Below are positions 11,579 to 22,104 of a stretch of 64,000 nucleotides of DNA, one piece after another. A program made the translations under genes and the position numbers. The notes below the pieces were generated by a model that was not told where the DNA came from, ran no database searches, and saw nothing but the letters and a program-made list of their open reading frames with translations. Positions within the stretch are counted from its first letter, which is position 1, and each line of letters starts with the position of its first letter. This DNA is from Henricia sp. BOLD:AAB3569 (taxonomy: Eukaryota; Echinodermata; Asteroidea; Spinulosida; Echinasteridae): contig JBBELK010000067.1 of the NCBI GenBank assembly GCA_037783545.1, positions 806,001-870,000 on the forward strand, in the 5' to 3' direction.

Positions 11579-12574
11579 TAGTGCTGCGACCGTGTAAACG
11601 TTTGAACGATCGAAATGTAACTATCTGTTTAGAAAAATGCTAAACGGATATCCGAAACCAACTTGTGAAAAAACGATCCTTCCTTTTTCAAAGATCTAAT
11701 GGCCGTTTTGCGCCGCCGGAAATTTCTAAAGAGGGAGTTTTGTTCTGAAAGAATCAGGCAGCATACCGAGCGCTGTGATGAGCCCAACGGTCGGTAACCT
11801 TTGTGGTTTCAAGCCGAAGATTGTCGGTTTCATCTTGCAAGTTGAATTCAAAGCAGGGCGGTAAACACTGTGGAGCCGACGATCGTAGTTGTGTTGGAAC
11901 TGTTATTGATACCATTCTCTCATTGGTTGCTGACTTTGGGTTTGAGTGACTTCTCGAAAGTATCCAATTACAGCAAAGCCTAGCTGAAATAGAGTTGTAT
12001 AAGCCGAACGGCTTATACAACTCTATGGGCCTGCATCATGTAAGCTGGGTTCCCGATCCCTATAGATCGATTCGCTTATTGCGAAAATATAGGGATCGGT
12101 AAAGGCAGCCATTCTGCCCGTCACGTGGTTATTATTTTTTTTTATCTGTTTAGTAAGTGCGCAGATTTTGCATTGACATTTGTAACTTGGCCGTGCGTGT
12201 CGAACATAGGGCCAATTATGTAAATAAAGTACATTGCCTAGAGCAAAGGGCTTGGCCAATTTTTAAATATAAAAAACACAATGGGCACGCGCAAAGACGA
12301 CCAATTAGAGATCAAGATGAAGCGCCCTTTACCTGTCCTTATATTCTCCTGTGTGGAATATGTGGACGGAAACCAGTCTAGCACATGTATGCTCCAATTC
12401 AATAAAGTGTCAGTGGTGCCGCGCGAACGCACATGATACCAGGTTAAAGAACTTTATATTGCGAGCTCGGTAATAAGTTTTACTTTTTTATGTTTACTAT
12501 TCGTTTAAACGTTTAAACGAACGTTAAATTGACGTTTAAACGTTTAGAAAAATAAACGGTAACTCCCAGCGCTA
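11579..12574. mobile_element. hAT-like non-autonomous transposon, 996 bp
   Basis: The termini TAGTGCTGCGACCG and (reversed) TAGCGCTGGGAGTTACCG are inverted repeats, flanked by a perfect 8-bp direct repeat GTTTAAAG (11571-11578 and 12575-12582). An 8-bp duplication with TAGNGCTG-like ends is characteristic of hAT. The subterminal regions are rich in GTTTAAACGTTTAAAC. No transposase ORF remains. A segment at 12047-12105 is also present upstream of ALG1 at 25934-25980. Confidence 0.85.
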
Positions 12575-12575
12575 G

Positions 12576-12840
12576 TTTAAAGGTAGTATACATGATTGGT
12601 AAACCGTTACAAATAGTTTCATCCCCCTGTGTGATTGAAGGTATGCATGATTAAAACCAACCTAAGCAAAAATCAGCTCCGTACTTCGTCTAACTTTTGA
12701 GAATACAGTCAAAAAATGGTTTACAGTCACAAAACCACTTCGCCTTAAAACCAGTGCGCCCTGAACCACGGCCTGTGCACGAAGTTGTTTTGGGGCGAAG
12801 TGGCATTTGGGCGAGGTAGTGTTTGGATAGCCTTGTCCAA
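12576..12840 (+). repeat. TTTAAAG-terminated repeat (copy 1, 3' truncated)
   Basis: It starts TTTAAAGGTAGTATACATGA and continues with TGATTAAAACCAACC and several GGGCGAAGTGG words. Related copies are at 35687-36092 and 46508-46960. The last two keep the opposite end (TATACTGCTTTTAA in the 35.7 kb copy), so the family has inverted TTAAAG termini. The hAT-like element was inserted into its very first bases. Confidence 0.65.
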
Positions 12841-13039
12841 GGCCGTCTCCAGATGTTTTGGTGTACGACAGAATATTGGGTCTAGCGCATGCAAACTGCA
12901 CACGGCATCAAAGCGAGCCACCGTGCGATCACGACCTCCATAGTACCAACCCGTACGGCAACACACTGGCTGCGTACATACAGCACTAGCTGCGTACGAC
13001 CTGCCCTAGCTCGAAAGACAGCCTTGTCGCGTCTGCGCT

Positions 13040-13985
13040 TCCGGGTTTAATGTCTTTCTTTATGCCAGTTTTGGCCGAAAATGGGCGGGCTTTGGATATG
13101 TTTCAGTAACTTTTTTATTTTTGCCGACAGTACCACGATTTTGCTGACAAAATAAAAAATTACATCATATATGGTAGGCAACAAAGTGAGGGGGGGGGGG
13201 GGGGGGGGGAATTTACATCTTTTCCCCCACTTTTGAAAGTGGGGGTGGGGTGCATCACCGTAATAAATGGCGTCATAGTGACATCATACATGCTGCTAAA
13301 AGTTTTCCATGGGGCCTATGCCGGTACCTAGTTTCATATAGATCAAGCATAGTTTCATAAGCAATGTTGCTGCATAAGTGCAAACAAAATGTGATTTTTG
13401 AATAAGCTGAACTTTGACCTTTCATTGACCCAGGAAGAAAGGGTCAGATGAAAACACCATGAAGAAAGTTGTAGCCCATGATATGGTCTGTATGTCTGCC
13501 AAATATCAAGTCCCCGTGTCACATGGCTTCTGAGAGGAAATGCATATTTTGGTCATTTTCAGCTTGTATTTTGACACTTGATATGAATCACGATGACGTC
13601 ACAACAATATGCACACCCCCAGACCAGGGGCCAAATTCACGGCGCTGCTAAGCACAACAATTTGCTTAGCACAGGATTTGTTTGTTTTATTTTGCAAAAA
13701 TGGATTGCCAGCCAAAATCGTAAGTGATGTGTATTGAAAGGTATTCTCCTACTCTTGCGAAGAACACAAGTTGGTGTGTAATTTTGGCTTGTAATCCATT
13801 TTATAAAGCAAATCAATCCTGTGCTAAGCAAATTGTTGTGCTTAGCAGCGCCATGAAATTGGCCCCAGGTTCTAAGTTGGTACCAAGTTTAAAGTTCGTA
13901 CCTTGTTTCGTTTTTGAGTTATGCTCTGGACCAAGTTTTGACTAAAAGAAGACAGAAAAAAGACAGGAAAAAAAAAAACCGAGCA
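13040..13985 (+). repeat. Dispersed repeat of unknown type (copy 1)
   Basis: Sequence shared with 17030-17640 includes GGGGCCTATGCC, GTTTCATAAGCAATGTTGCT-like and TATGTCTGCCAAATAT words and the GTTCTAAGTTGGTAC run at the 3' side. A G homopolymer (13191-13209) and a MITE (13625-13868) interrupt it. No coding capacity is evident. Confidence 0.55.
13625..13868. mobile_element. 244-bp MITE (CAGGGGCCAA family) with an empty-site paralogue
   Basis: The two ends (CAGGGGCCAAATTCACGGCG and the inverted form of CGCCATGAAATTGGCCCC) extend as about 55-bp inverted repeats through GCTAAGCACAACAATTTGC. The paralogous repeat at 17466-17500 lacks the insertion, which fixes the boundaries. Shorter relatives lie at 38531-38602 and about 50870-50910. 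Confidence 0.8.
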
Positions 13986-14154
13986 ATAGACTACTAAAGT
14001 GTGACGTCAGTTACCATGGTAATTGGGTCTAAACATTCGCTGGTAATCTGAAACGTCCATTGCTAAAGCGCAGAGAGACAGTTCACTGGTTTTAGCGTAG
14101 TCCCAATAACCATGGCAACACACAAAGGGTGACGTTTGTACTTTAGTGCTCTAT
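13986..14154. mobile_element. 170-bp MITE, ATAGAC..GTCTAT family (copy 1)
   Basis: The ends ATAGACTACTAAAGTG and CTTTAGTGCTCTAT are imperfect inverted repeats. The interior resembles the copies at 14230-14390 and 55278-55447. Confidence 0.65.
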
Positions 14155-14229
14155 AACAATAGGTGTTTGGGTCGAGACCCGAAGACCTAAAAAGACAAAG
14201 AAATCGTACAGAAGTAAGAGGTGATCGGG
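14155..14229. repeat. Palindromic GGTCGAGACC motif
   Basis: AGGTGTTTGGGTCGAGACCC is followed by its near-complement. The same motif recurs near 17605-17630 at the end of the second dispersed-repeat copy. Confidence 0.5.
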
Positions 14230-14390
14230 CAGCCGAAGTGTGACGTGCGTTGCCAAGGTGATTGGCTTTAAACATGGCCGTCGAAAAAGTACCATTGCAA
14301 AAGCACAGGGACACGGTTCAGTGATTTTTAGTGTAGAGCCAATTGCATAGGCAACTAACAAAACATGACGTACTCACTTCGGCAGTCTAT
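14230..14390. mobile_element. MITE, ATAGAC..GTCTAT family (copy 2)
   Basis: It runs from GCAGCCGAAGTGTGACGT to ACTTCGGCAGTCTAT and is, reversed, closely similar to 55278-55447 throughout. Confidence 0.7.
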
Positions 14391-14477
14391 ATCTATTACA
14401 GTTCTCAGGATTTCGTCACTTAAGGTCATATTTCGTAACCACCGTACACGTGATGACGTCATCATTGGTAATGGTAC

Positions 14478-15433
14478 AATGGGTAAGGTCACAATTCTGT
14501 GTGTGTTACGTGTTAGTGCAAGTGTTACAGATCTGTTAACAGATCTGTTAACACGGCATTAATCTCGACCTTTAACTGAACGCCCAGGTTAACACCGTGT
14601 TAACAGATCTGTTAACACGGTGTTAACACCATGTTAATTCTCTGCACTGTACATAGGGCGAAGTCACAACTCTGGGTTGCGTGTTAGTGTTAGTGTAACA
14701 GATCTGTTAACTCAATCAGAATTGTGACCTCAGAACAAACCCCGTGTTAACTCGATGTTAACATGGTGTTTAGGACGTATTAGTGTTACATCTCATGTTA
14801 GTTCAACACCTCGTGTTACAGATCGTGTTAGTGTAATAGATCTGTTAACATATCTGTTATATTAATCTGAACGAAGTGGGTGGTGTTGATTTTGATTAAT
14901 TTAGAACTTTCGTGATTTTCAATAAATTGAGTTTCATTTTTCAACACAACTTATAAATGTGTTGGATCTTGCATTCTACCCACAATTTTGACATTTTTTT
15001 GGCTCCGTAAAGGTTTTGAAAATTTCAATCACTTAGTGGTTAAGCTCGTGTAACACGGACCGGAGGTCACAATTATATGTGTGTTAAAGTATGCTGAAAG
15101 TCGTGCAGAACCCTACCGACTTGACATTTCCCAAGATGCCGAGACAACAGATCTGTGACACTAACACTAACACGGTTTCCCGAGACTCCGAGTTAACTCG
15201 ATGTTAACATGATGTTAACATGGTGTTAACAGATCTGTCACACTAACACTAACACGCAACACGGGATTGCGCCCTCACTCGCTGCAATTTGCGGTTCTGT
15301 GCACGACTTTTAGCACGTCCTGTTAACACGGCGTTTTATTCTGAGGTCACAATTCTGATTATTTAAAGATAATAACAGATCTGTAACACTAACACTAACA
15401 CGTAACACACACAGAATTGTGACCTCACCCAAT
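14478..15433. mobile_element. GTTAAC-rich foldback element
   Basis: The left arm GGTCACAATTCTGTGTGTGT returns inverted at 15395-15425, giving arms of about 55 bp or more. Between them CAGATCTGTTAAC and related palindromic words recur many times in both orientations, with internal copies of the GGTCACAATTCTG end. There is no ORF. It looks like a non-autonomous foldback with self-similar subterminal repeats. Confidence 0.75.
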
Positions 15434-16019
15434 GTATAGTCATAAAGTCCACATGTGTGGGAACATTTCGTTCCGTATATATGACCATTAGTTATATGGT
15501 CAAATTCCCCAGCACTTTATCTCTAATTACGATGATGATCGACTTTGTTAACGACGCTGATAGAAAAAAATAATTACAAATTACCATATACTACTCAGAA
15601 CCGCCGATTTACATGTGGCTGTTTTCCCCAAGTCAGTTAAAATAATGGATATAGGCCTATTATCATTTCCTTAAAAGGTTTGCATTATACAGAATTGGTA
15701 AATAATCAGCGGAGCGTGGAAACACGTACACTGTGACGACGCCGTGCAATCCCAAACACTGGTCACGCTTGCTGAAACTCATTACGGACTAATGGTCGGC
15801 AAGATCATTGCTTGCTGTCACAAACTGGCGTTATGCAAGGCATAATGCGCGAAGGCGTTGTGCGTGGAGTATAGGCAGCTAGGGGGCGAGGGGGGTGGGG
15901 GGGGGGGGGGGGGGGGCGTGCTGGAGTGGGGTTGGGGGAACCGATGGTGAACATATGACCCTGGACCCAAAACGTAAGGGAGGTGTAGCGTACTTTGTGC
16001 TCACCAGCGTTAAAAACAA
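15434..16019. other. No gene seen; G homopolymer tract
   Basis: Spacer with a long G-rich run at about 15890-15917. ORFs crossing this run are composition artefacts. Confidence 0.4.
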
Positions 16020-16215
16020 TAAAGACTGTGCCTATGCATGTATCATTCCACAGTCGTGGGTTCGATTTCCGGCCGCAACCATATGTGCCTGCATGTGCCA
16101 TTGGACAAGGCATTTTGTCAGAAGTTGCCTCTCTCCATCCATATAGGTACCTGCAAGGTTGCAGCCTTTGAACGCACTGTCGGATCCGGGGGAGAGGGGG
16201 CGGGGCTGCTAAGAG
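16020..16215 (+). mobile_element. SINE remnant
   Basis: GTCGTGGGTTCGATTTCCGG is a polymerase III B-box-like core. It is followed by a GGACAAGGCATTTTGTC stretch and a stretch typical of tRNA-derived SINE bodies. The A box is degraded. Confidence 0.4.
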
Positions 16216-16310
16216 GGCTATAGCACCCCCTCCCCACCCCCCACCCCCCCACCCCCCTTCAATAATTTTTTTTTAATAAAAGGGAATACAGGAACAAATA
16301 AACTAGAGAT

Positions 16311-16981
16311 ATTGTATACAAATATTGACTGCAATGATGGGCATGGTTAAGATTATAGGCCCAAGGTGATCTCGAAGCCATGACTATGCCCCGAGGCGGA
16401 AGCCGAGGGGCATAGTCATGGCTTCGAGATCACAGAGGGCCTATAATCTTAACCATGACCCGAATAAACAGCAGTCAATATTTGTTTTATATACCGAATG
16501 TGTAGATTTTTGTCATCTGGTTGGTTAAAAGTAACGATACATCATACAGTCATGACAGTGGTCCTTCAAATTTCGATTTCGGAAGCTGGTCTACGGCGGA
16601 AAAGTTGTATATTTACAGCAAACAATTGTAGCATAATTACCTGCACTTTAGTAGCACATTTCACCTGACACAGTTTTCACTGTAGGCCACTTCTCTTACT
16701 TTCTTAAGGACTTCCTCATCTACGACAGACGACAAAATGACGTCGAGATTCCGCCATTACCGTCCTGATGAATGTTTACGTGAAGCGCCCAGCTGCATAG
16801 TTGGTGCACAGCTATGCTAACACATGTAATGCGCGGGTCCGGAACCCGCTAAATGACTATGCCCGGGGCATGGCAAAGACTATTACCCGGTGGGCATATA
16901 CGCGCCGGGTCTAGCCGATTCAATGCCCCCACTTTTAACCAATCAGATGACAGGAATCTAGACGCACGAGGTATATAATCT
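16311..16981. mobile_element. Foldback-cored element (copy 1)
   Basis: A near-perfect hairpin of about 55-bp arms lies at 16338-16457 (GACTATGCCCCGAGGCGGAAG centre). The rest, up to GAGGTATATAAT, matches 53711-54345 in the opposite orientation over about 640 bp. The termini of the non-hairpin part carry similar words (ATGACAGGAATCTA and, reversed, ATGACAAAAATCTA). There is no ORF. Confidence 0.75.
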
Positions 16982-17029
16982 GAAATAGTTACGGACGTGA
17001 GGTGTTCAGGTCGATTAAGGAGAGATGTT

Positions 17030-17640
17030 TGAGGTTTGAATGAGAGTATATTGTAGCCCATAGTCTGATCTATATGTCTGCTAAATATGAAGACCCTGGG
17101 TCTCATGGTTTTGGAGAGGAAAACATTTTTTAAAATGCAAATTTGGGTTATTTTCATGATGAAAATCCAGCTTTTTTCAAATTATTATAATTACGTAATC
17201 AATGACGTCATGGGAGAAGTCATACATGCGGCTGGAAGTTTGTCAGGGGGCCTATGCCTGTACCTAGTTTTATAAAGATCAAGCGTAGTTTCATGGGCAA
17301 CATTGCTACATAAGTAAAAACAAAAAAAATTAAAATGTGCTTTTTGACTGAACTTAGACCATCAATTAACCCAGGGAGAAAACTGTAGCATATACTCTGG
17401 TCTTTATGTCTGCCAAATATGAAGACCCTGGGTCACGTGGTTTTGGGGAGGGAATTACAAGATGCGCACCCTCAGACGAAGTTCTAAGTTGGTACTAAGT
17501 CCGTACCTTGTTTCGTTTTCGAGTTATGCTCTGGACTAAGTTTGGACCCAAAGAAGAAAAAAAAGACATACAAAAAAACCAAAATATACTGAGCCAAAAA
17601 AATAGGTGTTCGGGTCGAGACCCGAACACCACAAACGCTA
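17030..17640 (+). repeat. Dispersed repeat of unknown type (copy 2)
   Basis: A copy of the 13040-13985 family. It lacks the 244-bp MITE and so supplies the empty site. It ends in the GGTCGAGACC palindrome. Confidence 0.55.
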
Positions 17641-18520
17641 GGTGATCGGGCCTAATGACGAATTGTCTGATGACGTCATATTGATATCACACTTTTCGCA
17701 AGCATCATGTTTAATGATGTAAGACAGTTTATGCAATTTGGAGCACAGATTATTCGATTTGTTTAAAAACATTTTTGTATGTGGTAAAAGAATCATTCAA
17801 ATATGTCAATGCAATGTACATTGTCGTTCAAACGCAAATAACGTGCAGTGAAGGGTGCAACACACTAAAAATTGCCAAATCCGTACGCAGAGCTCATTAA
17901 TTTTTTTGCACATCCCTTAATTAAGCTGAGGATAAAGCGCTGGGGGCCCCAAATGTAATATGTTATAAAAAAAGTAGGTGTTTACACAAAGCCTAGTTCG
18001 TGGTCTTGCAACTCTAAGAATTGTTGGTGAAAATAAATGCTGAAAAGTGTTCTAATTTTCCCGGTAGTGGAGTAATAATTTTCAGACATGGCTGCCTCTG
18101 GAATATGCTTACTTAGTTTAGGGGTGGTCTTCTTTAGAGCCATTTTCCCGAAAAACAAATCAATTGAAAAGAAAACGAAAGTTTCGTTCTAACGTAACGA
18201 TTATGTAAAATACATCCCCCAAAATACTATCTATTGTCACATTCCTTTAATACAATGTGCCACATTATGCAGTGCTTATTATGAGGGAATTTTCTGCTAA
18301 ATTCCTATTATGCAAAGCCCGAAGGTCCTTAAGTTAACGAGGTTCTTGTAATAAGGTAATGCGTATAAAGTCACAAGAAATTTGACTCGGGTTTTACAGT
18401 TCTCTTTTCAACTGACAGAATGTTAAATTAACATTGGAGAGTAAACAGCGTTAATCAGAATGGTAGCAGAGACCCAAATAAAAACTCAATCACCTCATTT
18501 TATTTTACATCCTTTATTTT
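17641..18520. other. No gene seen
   Basis: AT-rich spacer without recognisable genes or repeats. Confidence 0.4.
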
Positions 18521-18530
18521 TACATTAATA

Positions 18531-19006
18531 CGAAGACCCAGAGGGGACATTTAAGTATTATGTTTTTTTAATTTTTAATACGTACGTACGTGATAATAGT
18601 ACGTACGTACGTGATAATAATAAGTACGTACGTATTATTATCACGTACGTACGTGATAACAATACGTACGTACGTGATAATACTACGTACGTACGTGATA
18701 ATTTATTACGTACGTACGTGATAATACTACGTACGTACGTGATAATAATACGTACGTACGTATTATTATCACGTACGTACGTGATAATACTACGTACGTA
18801 CTTAATATTATCACGTACGTACGTATTAAATTATCACGTACGTACGTGATAAATTATCACGTACGTACGTATTAAATTATCACGAACAAACGTGCTATTA
18901 TCACGTACGTACGTAGTATTATCACGTACGTACGTATTATTATCACGTACGTACGTAATAAAAAAATAAAAAAGGAAAATACTTAAATGTCCCCTCTGGG
19001 TCTTCG
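18531..19006. mobile_element. Foldback element packed with CGTACGTACG palindromes
   Basis: Terminal inverted repeats of about 29 bp begin CGAAGACCCAGAGGGGACAT and end with the exact complement. Ten-base flanks TACATTAATA and TACATTCATA (18521-18530, 19007-19016) differ at one base and look like a target duplication. The interior is about 18 units of ACGTACGTACGT separated by GATAAT or ATTATC spacers, in both orientations, so nearly every unit is itself a palindrome. No ORF is present. Confidence 0.85.
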
Positions 19007-19016
19007 TACATTCATA

Positions 19017-19900
19017 AGTACATGTACCTGAAAAGGTTAACCCATCTCATTGGTTATAAACTTTTTTGGAACTTCTAAAAATGATTTACAGGTTGTTTTT
19101 TAACTCAAAGAAGCTGAACCATTTACATTTACCCCATGTTGCTGCATTTGAACTCACGGAAAAATCTGGTGCATTGAGGTAACCGTGCTCAAAACAATTA
19201 TAATTGTTTTGTTTTAATATCTGAAAAACAGTTTTTAAAATAAGTATAACCATGTACGTGTAGTACTTGGTTACATTCACTAGGTTGCAGTGTAAAGCAC
19301 AAGACAATAACTACCGTAATTGACAGTTGCTCAAAAATATATTCATGATACTGGATACAGTAAACTCCTGTTTTGGTGTGGAGAAACCCGGAATAGTTTT
19401 ACTTCTATCAAAATGCACACTGGTTCATTAAAAAAATCCTTTAATACACTAGATAACAAGTACTCAAGTCAAACATTTAAATAAGGCAGGTACATGTATC
19501 AGCATATTGCATAGAGTATACTGACACATTTCAAGTTTCAGTGTGTCAAAATATTGCACATTGGTACATGTACATTAAAGAAAAACCTTCACAATAGGAT
19601 AATGAGTACAAGTCAAAAAAGAAAAAAACCAGGCAAGTAATAGCGTCTTGCACGGCAAATTCCAGGCTTTGGTGAGAGGAAACTTGGGGAATTGTTATTT
19701 TCGTAACATTGCACATTGGTACTTTGACAAAAAAATTGCAGTACCCAAGTCAAAGTACTCATAAGCATTTTGAATGGGGATCCGGGATACTGCATACTGC
19801 CAAGTTTTGGTCTGATGAAACGGTTTTAAACCGGTCCCGTAAATAAAAGACACCATGCTAATCCATCGATATATAATCACTGAATGATTACAATACCCCA
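19017..19900. other. No gene seen
   Basis: Spacer with two loosely similar stretches (about 19376-19470 and 19660-19770) sharing GGAAACTTG- and AGTACTCAAGTC-like words. No gene recognised. Confidence 0.35.
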
Positions 19901-19901
19901 T

Positions 19902-20127
19902 ATCACGGTTGGTGACTCTTATATTACTCCAATACAGCATGTTAGAAATCTCGGTGCATGGCTTGACTCGAACATGTCTATGTCTACTCACATTACTAAG
20001 ACATATGTCTGTTTTATCATCTTCATAATATTAGACGAATAAGTAATTATTTATTATCTAAAACACTATTTTAATTCATGCTTTTGTCACTAGCCGTTTG
20101 GATTACTGCAACGGATTATTTTATGGT
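19902..20127 (+). mobile_element. LINE reverse-transcriptase 3' fragment
   Basis: Frames spell VGDSYITPIQHVRNLGAWLD, then after frameshifts FYHLHNIRRISNYL and AFVTSRLDYCNGLFYG. These are the ordered post-catalytic motifs of non-LTR RTs. The fragment stops abruptly at the junction with the retropepsin. Confidence 0.8.
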
Positions 20128-20130
20128 TTT

Positions 20131-20794
20131 CTGCTGGACACGGGAGCTACGGTCAGCCTAATTTCGAAACGCATCTATGACGAGGTTTATGGACCCGGGA
20201 AGCCAGACCTCCAGCCTCCGCCTCCGACCCTGAGACAAGCAGATGGGAGCCCAGTGCAGGCCCGGGGAGGCTACCTTTGAACTCCAGATCGGAGATCAGG
20301 TCTTGAGCCACGCCTGCATTGTGGCTAAAGTTGAGCCGGATGTCATCCTGGGGATAGACTTCCTGTCGACGTACCGTTGCCAGTGGCGGTGGGGGGACAA
20401 CACAGTGTTGATAAATGGAAGGTCCGCGGCTTTAGGAGGCTACGAACATCACCCATCGGTGGCAAGAGTTCATGTTCCTGAGAATACTGTGGGGCCGGCT
20501 GGACACCAGATAATTCGAGGAGCGGTAAAGGAAAGACAATGGAGAGGGGTTGGGATGGTGTACCTGGGCGAGGCGGCGACGGGGTGGAGAAGATGTTTTC
20601 AGCCCGACGCCGCAGCTCCCTGCGAAGAGGAGGCCGCCGAGACAAATGAGGGCCTGCTGGACCAGGAGGAGGTAGGGGCCGCCGAAGGCCAGGGGACACT
20701 GTTGGCCAAGGAAAACCAAGGAGAGGACGCGAAAGCCGGACGCCGGGAAGCGCTCCAACCAGAGCAGGGGCCATCGCCAACATCCGTAGGATAG
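20131..20794 (+). pseudogene. Frameshifted retroviral-type aspartic protease
   Basis: The first frame gives LLDTGATVSLISKRIYDEVY, the active-site DTGA of retropepsins. A frameshift near 20255-20275 moves to a second frame that continues with the flap region and DVILGIDFLSTYRC, the conserved ILG motif. The later part (to 20794) is glutamate- and glycine-rich without a recognised domain. It is derived from a gag-pol polyprotein of Ty3/gypsy type. The frameshift means no full protease is made. Confidence 0.75.
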
Positions 20795-21000
20795 GCCGCT
20801 TCCGATGCCGGCACTGCGGTTTACAAGGTTGGGAAACCCAAGGCGACACCAAGCAATGGCATGCCCAGCTCTGCACCCGACGATGCCTTTTGAGTGCCCC
20901 TTCGGGTGCTGGAGAGCGTTCTACCGGGAGGATATTCGACAGCGCCACCTCCAGTACTGTGCCCGGCAACAGGGTGGCGACCGTGACAGGGCGTCAGCAT
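20785..21000 (+). pseudogene. Two C2HC zinc-finger-like motifs in different frames
   Basis: One frame spells FRCRHCGLQGWETQ and on to WHAQLC (Cys-X2-Cys ... His-X3-Cys). After a frameshift, another spells ECPFGCWRAFYREDIRQRH then LQYC (Cys-X3-Cys ... His-X4-Cys). Both follow the protease relic directly. The spacing suggests nucleic-acid-binding fingers; the origin is not recognised. Confidence 0.45.
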
Positions 21001-21530
21001 CATTCCACGGTTAGGCCGGCTGACGAGCTGAGGGCGCTAACACGGCTCCACACGGAGCCGGTTGGCGCGAGCCCCTGCTAGAAGGTTGGGACACCCGTTC
21101 GCGGGGGAAACGTTTCCTGAGCGCGATTCTTGTTCTGGACGTTGTTGAATGGCGAGTGTCGAAATAAACGTGGAGTGATTTGTTTCTGAATAGGTTTTCC
21201 TAGTTGTTCTTCCCTGTGTGTAGAAAAATAACAAGTGGGAGAAAACCTTGTTACAGTATGCCGACGTATCAAAATTTCTCTAAAACGCTGGCATACGCTG
21301 AACTATATATCGATGTTTTTTTCAATTTTGGGCGGATACATAGCGTATTCATAACGAGTTGGACGTATACATAACGTATTAGTAACTTATATAGAACGTT
21401 TCGATAACTTATAGATAACTTATACCAACGAATGATTTGCGTGTTGCCGGCGTTCACAACTTATGCCCAACGATAGTCTAACTTATGCATAGCGCGCGGC
21501 AGCGTATCGCCGACGATCACGTGTCGTAGC

Positions 21531-21540
21531 CTATAAAAAG
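21531..21540 (+). promoter_or_regulatory. TATA box of copy A
   Basis: CTATAAAAAG lies 81 bp upstream of the copy A ATG. The same position in copies B and C holds CTATATAAAG, with the following GGCTGCCGCTCGACGATTC kept in all three copies. Confidence 0.55.
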
Positions 21541-21620
21541 GCTGCCGCTCGACGATTCAAATCATAGGCTAACCGCACTAGAAATCGCAGTATCAACATC
21601 ACCGTATCAACATCACCGTC

Positions 21621-21722
21621 ATGCCGAATAAAACTTCGAAGAACGCTGCCAATACGCCATTATACGGTAGCTGTAAGTTAGAAACACGTTCAGTAAGTTC
21701 TGTGGTCGTCCGGAACACGTAA
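21621..21722 (+). CDS. 33-aa ORF of transposon copy A (internally deleted)
   Basis: It begins MPNKTSKNAA, equivalent to MPKKTLKNAA in copy B, then jumps to NTPLYGS, equivalent to the C-terminal NTPLNGS of copy B. The missing block lies between two ACGCTGCCAA direct repeats present in copy B, so it looks like a repeat-mediated deletion that stayed in frame. Expression is unproven. Confidence 0.4.
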   Translation: MPNKTSKNAANTPLYGSCKLETRSVSSVVVRNT

Positions 21723-22104
21723 AATACGTCTACACGTCAATATATGCGTTGGAGATAGTTCGACATAGGTTCAAAGCACGTTACTCATAGGTCAGAAATA
21801 GGTTTTGGGTACGCTAGACATTATCTCGACGTATTTCGACTTATGAGAAACTTACAAGTAACGTGTGTGAACGTGTGTCAACGATCGCATAACTTAATTA
21901 TGGCCCGCGTATGCGGGACGTATGAGCCATACGCTGGTATACGTCGAAAACGTTTGTGCATGCACAACATTTTCGACGACCTCGCCGTACTACGACGTAT
22001 ACCAGCGTGCTTCAGCGTGCTCTTAACTTGTACAAAATTTACCCATAACTTATTCGACGTACGCCAGCGTATTCGCCAAATTTTCAAGGTGTGACAGGGC
22101 CATA

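Larger units (their letters stand above)
20128..21256 (+). mobile_element. Ty3-like LTR retrotransposon relic
   Basis: It contains a retropepsin (next entry), a zinc-finger relic, then a polyadenylation signal AATAAA (about 21162) and an end CCTTGTTACA that could be an LTR terminus. No reverse transcriptase or integrase is present, so most of the element is lost. It truncates the transposon at 21257 by about 33 bp. Confidence 0.55.
21257..22104 (+). mobile_element. TIR transposon family GGCCCTGTCACACC, copy A
   Basis: The right end AAGGTGTGACAGGGCC matches copies C and B; the left end lacks about 33 bp where the LTR relic abuts. It is co-linear with the minus strand of 22603-24030: promoter, short ORF, then a region of ACGTAT/ACGCTGG-rich sequence. 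About 848 bp, with no transposase domain. Confidence 0.8.

Noticed and set aside
15805-16146. Pro-rich and Gly-rich ORFs
   Set aside because: They arise from a G homopolymer run.
18560-18960. CRISPR-like regular repeats
   Set aside because: The units are palindromic, spacers are the same short AT words, and the context is eukaryotic with flanking inverted repeats.
20343-20969. 208-codon minus-strand ORF opposite the retropepsin
   Set aside because: It is a GC-rich shadow; the opposite strand has clear protease motifs.
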